Assembly (NCBI RefSeq): GCF_004210375.1
Contig: NW_027467782.1
Span: 38,677,771 to 38,741,770, forward strand
DNA length: 64,000 nt
Direction: 5' to 3'
Source: Tachypleus tridentatus
Lineage: Eukaryota > Arthropoda > Merostomata > Xiphosura > Limulidae
Part shown: in pieces, positions 50,701 to 62,700 of the stretch
Layout: every line of letters begins with the position of its first letter
How positions within the stretch are numbered: position 1 is the stretch's first letter
The notes under the pieces: generated by a model
Told to the model about the DNA's origin: nothing
Seen by the model: the letters and a program-made list of their open reading frames with translations, nothing else
Database searches by the model: none
Program-made: the position numbers and the translations under genes

Positions 50701-53700
50701 TGTAATTAGACATTAAAACAATTACTTCAAAGATATCCACAATGATATGTACCATTATCCATGTAATTAGACATTAAAACAATTACTTCAAAGATATCCA
50801 CAATGATATGTACCATTCTCCATGTAATTAGACATTAAAACAATTACTTCAAAGATATCCACAATGATATGTACCATTATCCATGTAATTAGACATTAAA
50901 ACAATTACTTCAAAGATATCCACAATGATATGTACCATTCTCCATGTAATTAGACATTAAAACAATTACTTCAAAGATATCCACAATGATATGTACCATT
51001 CTCCATGTAATTAGACATTAAAACAATTACTTCAAAGATATCCACAATGATATGTACCATTCTCCATGTAATTAGACATTAAAACAATTACTTCAAAGAT
51101 ATCCACAATGATATGTACCATTATCCATGTAATTAGACATTAAAACAATTACTTCAAAGATATCCACAATGATATGTACCATTCTCCATGTAATTAGACA
51201 TTAAAACAATTACTTCAAAGATATCCACAATGATATGTACCATTCTCCATGTAATTAGACATTAAAACAATTACTTCAAAGATATCCACAATGATATGTA
51301 CCATTCTCCATGTAATTAGACATTAAAACAATTACTTCAAAGATATCCACAATGATATGTACCATTCTCCATGTAATTAGACATTAAAACAATTACTTCA
51401 AAGATATCCACAATGATATGTACCATTCTCCATGTAATTAGACATTAAAACAATTACTTCAAAGATATCCACAATGATATGTACCATTCTCCATGTAATT
51501 AGACATTAAAACAATTACTTCAAAGATATCCACAATGATATGTACCATTCTCCATGTAATTAGACATTAAAACAATTACTTCAAAGATATCCACAATGAT
51601 ATGTACCATTCTCCATGTAATTAGACATTAAAACAATTACTTCAAAGATATCCACAATGATATGTACCATTCTCCATGTAATTAGACATTAAAACAATTA
51701 CTTCAAAGATATCCACAATGATATGTACCATTCTCCATGTAATTAGACATTAAAACAATTACTTCAAAGATATCCACAATGATATGTACCATTCTCCATG
51801 TAATTAGACATTAAAACAATTACTTCAAAGATATCCACAATGATATGTACCATTCTCCATGTAATTAGACATTAAAACAATTACTTCAAAGATATCCACA
51901 ATGATATGTACCATTCTCCATGTAATTAGACATTAAAACAATTACTTCAAAGATATCCACAATGATATGTACCATTCTCCATGTAATTAGACATTAAAAC
52001 AATTACTTCAAAGATATCCACAATGATATGTACCATTCTCCATGTAATTAGACATTAAAACAATTACTTCAAAGATATCCACAATGATATGTACCATTCT
52101 CCATGTAATTAGACATTAAAACAATTACTTCAAAGATATCCACAATGATATGTACCATTCTCCATGTAATTAGACATTAAAACAATTACTTCAAAGATAT
52201 CCACAATGATATGTACCATTCTCCATGTAATTAGACATTAAAACAATTACTTCAAAGATATCCACAATGATATGTACCATTCTCCATGTAATTAGACATT
52301 AAAACAATTACTTCAAAGATATCCACAATGATATGTACCATTCTCCATGTAATTAGACATTAAAACAATTACTTCAAAGATATCCACAATGATATGTACC
52401 ATTCTCCATGTAATTAGACATTAAAACAATTACTTCAAAGATATCCACAATGATATGTACCATTCTCCATGTAATTAGACATTAAAACAATTACTTCAAA
52501 GATATCCACAATGATATGTACCATTCTCCATGTAATTAGACATTAAAACAATTACTTCAAAGATATCCACAATGATATGTACCATTCTCCATGTAATTAG
52601 ACATTAAAACAATTACTTCAAAGATATCCACAATGATATGTACCATTCTCCATGTAATTAGACATTAAAACAATTACTTCAAAGATATCCACAATGATAT
52701 GTACCATTCTCCATGTAATTAGACATTAAAACAATTACTTCAAAGATATCCACAATGATATGTACCATTCTCCATGTAATTAGACATTAAAACAATTACT
52801 TCAAAGATATCCACAATGATATGTACCATTCTCCATGTAATTAGACATTAAAACAATTACTTCAAAGATATCCACAATGATATGTACCATTCTCCATGTA
52901 ATTAGACATTAAAACAATTACTTCAAAGATATCCACAATGATATGTACCATTCTCCATGTAATTAGACATTAAAACAATTACTTCAAAGATATCCACAAT
53001 GATATGTACCATTCTCCATGTAATTAGACATTAAAACAATTACTTCAAAGATATCCACAATGATATGTACCATTCTCCATGTAATTAGACATTAAAACAA
53101 TTACTTCAAAGATATCCACAATGATATGTACCATTCTCCATGTAATTAGACATTAAAACAATTACTTCAAAGATATCCACAATGATATGTACCATTCTCC
53201 ATGTAATTAGACATTAAAACAATTACTTCAAAGATATCCACAATGATATGTACCATTCTCCATGTAATTAGACATTAAAACAATTACTTCAAAGATATCC
53301 ACAATGATATGTACCATTCTCCATGTAATTAGACATTAAAACAATTACTTCAAAGATATCCACAATGATATGTACCATTCTCCATGTAATTAGACATTAA
53401 AACAATTACTTCAAAGATATCCACAATGATATGTACCATTCTCCATGTAATTAGACATTAAAACAATTACTTCAAAGATATCCACAATGATATGTACCAT
53501 TCTCCATGTAATTAGACATTAAAACAATTACTTCAAAGATATCCACAATGATATGTACCATTCTCCATGTAATTAGACATTAAAACAATTACTTCAAAGA
53601 TATCCACAATGATATGTACCATTCTCCATGTAATTAGACATTAAAACAATTACTTCAAAGATATCCACAATGATATGTACCATTCTCCATGTAATTAGAC

Positions 53701-56700
53701 ATTAAAACAATTACTTCAAAGATATCCACAATGATATGTACCATTCTCCATGTAATTAGACATTAAAACAATTACTTCAAAGATATCCACAATGATATGT
53801 ACCATTCTCCATGTAATTAGACATTAAAACAATTACTTCAAGATATCCACAATGATATGTACCATTCTCCATGTAATTAGACATTAAAACAATTACTTCA
53901 AAGATATCCACAATGATATGTACCATTCTCCATGTAATTAGACATTAAAACAATTACTTCAAAGATATCCACAATGATATGTACCATTCTCCATGTAATT
54001 AGACATTAAAACAATTACTTCAAAGATATCCACAATGATATGTACCATTCTCCATGTAATTAGACATTAAAACAATTACTTCAAAGATATCCACAATGAT
54101 ATGTACCATTCTCCATGTAATTAGACATTAAAACAATTACTTCAAAGATATCCACAATGATATGTACCATTCTCCATGTAATTAGACATTAAAACAATTA
54201 CTTCAAAGATATCCACAATGATATGTACCATTCTCCATGTAATTAGACATTAAAACAATTACTTCAAAGATATCCACAATGATATGTACCATTCTCCATG
54301 TAATTAGACATTAAAACAATTACTTCAAAGATATCCACAAATGTACATTCTCCATCCATGTAATTAGACATTAAAACAATTACTTCAAAGATATCCACAA
54401 TGATATGTACCATTCTCCATGTAATTAGACATTAAAACAATTACTTCAAAATGATATGTACCATTCTCCATGTAATTAGACATTAAAACAATTACTTCAA
54501 AGATATCCACAATGATATGTACCATTCTCCATGTAATTAGACATTAAAACAATTACTTCAAAGATATCCACAATGATATGTACCATTCTCCATGTAATTA
54601 GACATTAAAACAATTACTTCAAAGATATCCACAATGATATGTACCATTCTCCATGTAATTAGACATTAAAACAATTACTTCAAAGATATCCACAATATAT
54701 GTACCATTCTCCATGTAATTAGACATTACTTCAAGATATCCACAATGATATGTACCATTTGTAATTAGACATTAAAACAATTACTTCAAAGATATCCACA
54801 TATGTACCATTCTCCATGTAATTAGACATTAAAACAATTACTTCAAAGATATCCACAATGATATGTACCATTCTCCATGTAATTAGACATTAAAACAATT
54901 ACTTCAAAGATATCCACAATGATATGTACCATTCTCCATGTAATTAGACATTAAAACAATTACTTCAAAGATATCCACAATGATATGTACCATTCTCCAT
55001 GTAATTAGACATTAAAACAATTACTTCAAAGATATCCACAATGATATGTACCATTCTCCATGTAATTAGACATTAAAACAATTACTTCAAAGATATCACA
55101 ATGATATACCATTCTCCATGTAATTAGACATTAAAACAATTACTTCAAAGATATCCACAATGATATGTACCATTCTCCATGTAATTAGACATTAAAACAA
55201 TTACTTCAAAGATATCCACAATGATATGTACCATTCTCCATGTAATTAGACATTAAAACAATTACTTCAAAGATATCCACAATGATATGTACCATTCTCC
55301 ATGTAATTAGACATTAAAACAATTACTTCAAAGATATCCACAATGATATGTACCATTCTCCATGTAATTAGACATTAAAACAATTACTTCAAAGATATCC
55401 ACAATGATATGTACCATTCTCCATGTAATTAGACATTAAAACAATTACTTCAAAGATATCCACAATGATATGTACCATTCTCCATGTAACCTCAGAACTT
55501 TTATATTTTTGCTTCTTCAGTTTATTTTGTCCCCATTACTTTAAGACTTTTGTCAATATGATTATTAATCCTTTGTTAGTTACTTTCATTTAAACTCTTA
55601 TTTCTTAATTCTGTAAGCATGAAATGCATCACTTTTCTTATAATTTGATAAAACAGTTACGTGAGAACATTATATCTACCCTGGTACACACAATTTATCT
55701 TGTAAATAGAAATAAAATTAATTGCAATCACTTGAAACCATGGTGGAATCCACACTGGTATTAACTATTCCCTTGTAAGTAGATATAAAAAATTACTGAA
55801 GAACATGATAACATGTATGGTGATTTATACTTTTATATAAATGGAGATTTAATATAATTACCTGAGAACGTGACTGCATCCACGCTGGTATGCACCATTT
55901 TCCATGGAGGCTGCTGATAAAGGTCCCATCTGCTGAGTTCTTACAATTTTCAGGTGTTCCAATATTTTCTCATTTTCCTATGTGAGATAGTCAATGGTGG
56001 AACAAAATTTACCACATCAATCCAAAAAGCATTTTGAATATTTCCTAGAGACATGAATAATCTTTAAGTGACATGCCTCTTCACTTCTTCCAAATACATT
56101 TACATTACTAACATATAAAAAAATATGTATTGCACTTGAATGTTGGAAATACATCTTTGCTAATTAAAGCATTTATTTTCTTATGGAGATACAAAAGTTT
56201 ATTTATACCATGATTATACTTTAAAACTCAGGAAAGAAACTAAGTTTTTCTCAAGAACTTTGCTATAATGTTGTGTATGATTATAACCAATGGCAAAAAT
56301 CAAAATTAATTGAAAATTTATGTTACAAGATCTTCTACATAACATCACATTCATGGTATGAACTTATTTTCATATGCTCTCAATGAACAGGTAGATTTAA
56401 ACAGTTTGAATACATCTTTGGTGTTAAATTCACTTATTTTTTGTGGAGATGGTTTACCACAGGTTTGTTACGTAGCTGTGCATGTATCATATTTTGATTA
56501 AATTGTTGTGAATTGGCACTTGTTGTATATTGCTGAATCATGTCAGTAGAACCTTCCAAGATTTTCACACTATCACAAATTATTGCATCATAATATCCCA
56601 TGAAAACCATTGTGTAAAGCAACTGAGGCCTCTTTCAGACAACAAATATGCATCCAAAATGCACTTTGAGTTGGTCACTTAGATATATCTAGACAGTCTG

Positions 56701-59700
56701 AGTGGGAGTTTAGCCATAAAGAGTGTATTCTGGCTATTTCTGAAGTGAAATTATCACAGACTGTATTGTAACAACAAAGTAAAAATTATATAATATGAAC
56801 AAGATTGTGCGAGCTTTAAGAAAAGGAGACAACAATTTAAAGATTTGGATACAACTGTAATAGCCAACAGTGTAATGAACATTTGAATATGTTTGACTTG
56901 TTTTAATTTACTATTATTTAAAAAAAGTGAACTCTATGCTGTTTCTTCACTGTTGAAATGCCAACAAGTCAGACACTTACTGTAAAGCATAGGCCTATAA
57001 ATTCACAGCTGAAGCAATAGAATAAATATTGTAGAGGCCACATATACACCATTTTAACTGGCTTTGATAAGTGGATGGTGAAGGGCAAATAACTTAGCCT
57101 TAAAGATGGTGATATATGAGAGTTTGTTACACAACAACAAGACATAAAGAGAGAAACAAACAACAAAAAAGAGAAGAAAAAGAAAGGCTGAAAAAAGAAA
57201 TGAAAAACTGGAAACTGAGAGAGAGGAGAGACTAAAAAACAAAGAGAATATAACAGTACAACTTGAAGTCACTAAGTTTAACAAGCAAATTGAAGGATCA
57301 TTAACAATGGGCTGACAAAACTTGATGAATAGAAAGACAACATGAATGATCTAATGAGAAGTGAAAGATTCACCCCTCAAGGTCAAAACTGGGACAATCC
57401 TTTTCACAGTAAAAGGACTACAAGTGTGTGTAGGTGTAATATCAGAAGATGCCATGGACTAGAATATGTTAAAAATTGCCTTGCTGAAATGCAATGAAAT
57501 TACATAGGATGGTTTTTGTTAGAATTTAGAAAAGGCAAAGTTGACACTAGAGAAACTATATTTCAGTTTGTGGCATGTCTACAGCAATATTTCACAAGGT
57601 GAATTTACATGGCCAAGTGTGAAGATAGTTTTGAAGGACTGGTAATCCTACTAACAGATGAATAATTCATTATCATGTACTCCACTTACATGTCATTTTT
57701 TGTACCAGAAAGAGCACCAAATGACATGATAAAGATGATCAAGCTGGCAAAATAGAATGTGGAAGCCCATGGGGAGAACATAACAGGCAAATCCAATCAT
57801 AACCATTCAAAGCCAAGAAGAGGGATTGCAAGCAGGATGCCACCACAGGTGACAAGAAGTCGTCAGACAAATGGGAGATACTACACTTGTTAGAAAATGA
57901 GACATATTGTGATATGATTGCAAGTTTGCAACCAACAAGAATCTCAAATCAAGCAGTTAGAGTTACCTACAAAGATGGTGCTAGTAAGATACTAGAGAAG
58001 AATGATTGTCACTGTTGCCAGAAATCACATAAAATAATTCATGATTAAACAGTACTTGAATGACAGTCAGTTCAAATTAACAAACGGATCAATCACAACT
58101 TATCAGTAGGTGAACACTATGTTTGGCAACAAGAACATGACAGTGAAATGAAACACTGGGAGCAGTAATGAGAATTACTCTAGTATCAAATGACCAGATA
58201 ATGGCAAAAGTACATATATGTGTGCTGACTGATGGGGCAGTGAGAAAGTTTCCTATAGTAACAATAAAGGGGAAACTCCATACTATGTGGGAGACCTTGA
58301 GACAACACATAAGAAAGCACCCATCTATGACATGGTAATCAGCAATATACCTGACAACAGAAATTTGAAAGAACTAGACAGAAAGGAGACTGATGAAGTA
58401 TCTGCAGTCACCACAAGAATTCAAAAAATAAAAGCAAAACATCAACCCTCTGAAAATCTCAAAAAGTGACATTGTGTATGTATGTCTATGGGAATTGAAG
58501 AAAGCACAGAAGAAAGACCCTTCAATGATGAAACTTTGAAACAATGTCTAAGAGACAATTGAGCACAAAACTGAGGAAAAAAAGGATATACAGAACAGAG
58601 AATCAGAAGAAAGTGCTGTATCAGATCTATCAAAGCACTTCTACCAGAAGTTAAACAGATCATTGTACCAACAAAGCACTAGACTCAAGTAATGGCCAAC
58701 AAGTAACTTGTGAAATGACACCAAGGAATAAAGAAGATGGCATACAAAATAAAGGGACTCTACCTAGAATGAATGTAGCCATAGAGCCATGAGATGAAAT
58801 GTCTCTTATGGGAGTGCTATCCAACACAGTTGCCATGGACTTGATTGGACAACTTACACCTGACATGAGCAATATGTATGTGATGATAGTAGCTATGTAA
58901 CACATTACCCAGAAGCCATAGCACTACCAAAGACAGAGAAACTCGCAGAAACCTTCCTTATAAGTGTTCTGCAGAGAAGGGTTTTAAAAAGAAGTCTCAA
59001 GTGACAGAGGGACCTAGTTTACCTCAAAATTGATTCAAGAGGTGTGCAGACTCATCAGCACTAAGCAGTTCTTTGCAAGACAGTTGATGACGTCCTAAAG
59101 AGCATGATGAAAATGTTCGAGAAAAGACCACGTGACCAGGACAAGTACCTCAAGGCAGTAGTATTTGCTTATTAATAATTCTCGTACGTAAATATAAGAC
59201 TTTCAGTATTCATGTTACTGCATGGAAGAGCAGTATGAGGTCCAATGCAGATACTGTGAAAACTGTTCACAGAAGAAGAAGAGTCAGAAGTGATGCACAT
59301 ATACCAATATGTGTTCGACCTAAGAAACCAACTGTAGACGACTTGTCAACTCACTCAAACAAGTTTGTATGCAGCCGATGTCAGACAGAAATGCTTCTAT
59401 GATAAGAAGTCCAAGGATTAACATTTCAGAAAGAAGGTTTCTGTTCCTTAAAGACACAACAAACTCATCTGAAGGTTAGTAATTTTCACACACAAAAAAA
59501 ATGAAAATCTGAGACCACTGGGTGTAGATGACATGTACAAAAGTGTCAACATCAATGAAGAAATTAATGACAAATTGAAGAAAGAAGTAGCAGTGTGCAT
59601 CTGTCTCCACAGACAGATAAAGCCAGACAGACTGTGACCATGACCAAGAACTCAGTCAAAGTGAAGCCCTACCAAATGTTCTACATAATAAAAGCCTGAT

Positions 59701-62700
59701 TAAGCTAGAAGTTAAAGTAATGTTAGAAGCTGGAATAACTGGGCCTTTAAATTAAGTTTACTATTCACTGGTGGTAATCATGAAGACCATGAATGTCTCA
59801 CAACCATCTGTACAGATTTCCAGAAAATAAACTTTATGACAGAATTTGGCTCCAAACCTATGGGCAACCCAGATGCTATTGCAGTGAAAATAAATGGGCC
59901 CAAGTTCTTCACTAAGGTCAGTCTCAGAAAAGTGTATTGGCAAAGTTTAAAGAGAAGACAGCCTCTTTGACACCTGATGAATGGCACCAATTCAAGAAAG
60001 ATGCCATCTGGATTAATCAATTCAGCAGCAGCATTCAACTTCTTGATGAGAAAAATGTTGCAAAAAAAAACACCAACATCGTGTATGATGTAACCATCTG
60101 AAGAAACTCAAGGATCTGTTCAGAAAGACACTGAGCAGTGAGATCTGTGACTCAAGAAGTGTTTGGCCACCATACTGACATTTGGAACTTCTTGAACAGT
60201 CTGTATGGAAGGAGTTCATCACCCAAATGAATCATCAACCACTTGCAAAGATCCAGAAGTATAAAACTGACTGTGCAATAATCATGAGTTAGGTATTGTA
60301 CCCCAAGAACTTCTGGTCCCACATTGAATCCAACAAGAGGACTGCAAATGTTGGTGCAAGACTGTATGAGTAGACCTTTTTGGATGAACTGGAAACAGTC
60401 TTTGTATATAGTACAAAAAATAATTGTAAATACGTTTCTTAAAGAGAAGCTTATTGTTATATCCACACAAGTGTTTAAGTTTAATGTAAGTGTTATTACT
60501 TAAGTAGTATAAGAGAGAGTGTTCAATTTAGTTATTTTTAGTAGCAGTAGTTTATAATTACTTTTCTGTGTATGAATCACAGACTGTGATTTATACTTGC
60601 TGTACTATTGCATTATTTTGCTTGAAACTTCAAAATTTTTCTCATTGTTTTGATTGAATATTATTTTATCACAATAACTCATAATGTGAAGAATGTTTAA
60701 GACCTCTGTGAGGTTATAAATGTGTGTCAAAAATGTAGTTTGGGTTAGTTTGATTGAACAGATAGATCTAGCCTGTGTGATTGTGAGTTTAGCCATAAAA
60801 AGCATATATTGGTGATTTCTAACTTGAAATTATCACAAACTATATTGTAACAACATAGAAGACAAGAATTAATTTGTTTTGTGAATTGGATTCTAAAGTA
60901 ACTGGACCAGGCTATGTGGATTTTGATGAAAAGAAGATAAGTATTTAATGCTCTAGATACAACTGTGCTAGCAAATAATGAAAAAAACATTTGTTTATAC
61001 ATTTTAATTGTTTTAATACATTATTACCTGAAACAAGAGAACTGTATGCTGTTTGTTTGTTATTGAAATTTGTTGCCAAGTCCCAGACACCAACTACAAA
61101 GAATCCAGCCCATATATACATATATATATTTATACATATATATATTTATATATACATATATATATTTATATATACAATAAACTAAAACACCCTGACAACA
61201 AACAAGGTAAACAGATGCAAATCTCTATGTCACCTGTTCCAAATAAATAGCTAGATTTAAAATAAAAGCCATAACTAGGATAAACAAATGCACATACTTA
61301 TTTTAATCTGTTTCAAATAAATAGCTAAATTTAAACTAAGAACTATTACTATGATACAGATACACATACTTATTTTCATCCCTTTCAAATAAATGACTAG
61401 ATTTCAACTATATACAACAACTACAATAAGTAGATGTACATTTCTTTAAGGGGAACCATTTTCTTTTCCCATGATGTAGATTTAGCTTGAATATTCATAC
61501 AGTGTAGATAATATATATACATACATACAATAACAATTACAAAATATGATACTTTTGTTGATATTATATTTTCTTGACTAATAAGTAATAGCAAAAAAAA
61601 AGACGATTTGTTTTTAAAATTACAAAATAGTTTTCCACTACAGTTTATGGAATCAATGAAATGGACAATCTTAGCTCAACTTTTACTATGTAAGAGAACT
61701 CATAATTTTTCAAACTGTGTGACTTAAAAAGGACATGAACTCAAGTGTTCTTGTTTTAATATATATTATTTATTATTTGAATGTTTACTCACACAATAAT
61801 ATTCCAAACATAACTCATAAACAACTTGATATATCTTATATATGAGTTCTGATCAAAAAGATTTCTTCTGTTACAGGTGCCAGTACAGAGGCAGTAAGCT
61901 TTACTGAGGTGTGTACAAAGTACAAATAGTGATCTACCTCACGGATAAACCACTTATCCAGACCTTATACCCGTGTTCAAAGACAGAAGCATCTCTTGCT
62001 TCTGTTGAAATATAAATGGACAGAAAATAAAAGCAACATGTTTGCATCAAATTTTGCATCATGAAATTGCTGACAAACTGAACATTTCCTCTGCATTATG
62101 TCATGTGATTTTAACTGAAAAACTCTGCATGTGTCAAGTGTCTGCAAAATTTTTTCCAAGGCTGTTGATGGTTGACCAAAAGTTTCACCATCAACAAGTG
62201 TGTGAGGATCTGAAAAGAAGGCCAGAAATTGATCCAAATTTCATCAACATCATTATCACTGGTTATTGAGTCATGGGTACACAGTTATGACCCTGAAACG
62301 GAATTTCAGTCACCCCAGTGGAAATCTCCATCATCACCACTTCCAAAAAAACATGACAGTCTTGATCAAATGTAAAGACAATGTTGATCGTGTTTTTTGA
62401 TGTTCAAGGTATTGTTCATCATGAATGCCTGCCTAATGGCCAGACAGTTAACCAAGCATTTTATAAAAAGGTCCTAATTTGCTTGAAGGAAGAAATTAGA
62501 AGAAACTGCTGCGAGCTGTGGAAAATGATTATTGGTTTCTCTGTCACGACAATGCACCTTCACATAGTGCTGTATCTGTTCAAGAACGTTTGGCAGAAAG
62601 AAACATTCCTGTGATACCACACCCCTGTAATCTCCCAATCTTGCCACATGTGATTTTGTTCTGTTCCCAAAATCAAAATTAAGTTGAAAGGAAGGTGATT

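Noticed and set aside
48870-55488. Regular repeats that could suggest a CRISPR array
   Set aside because: The 61-bp units are contiguous with no unique spacers, and the genome is that of an animal; this is satellite DNA.
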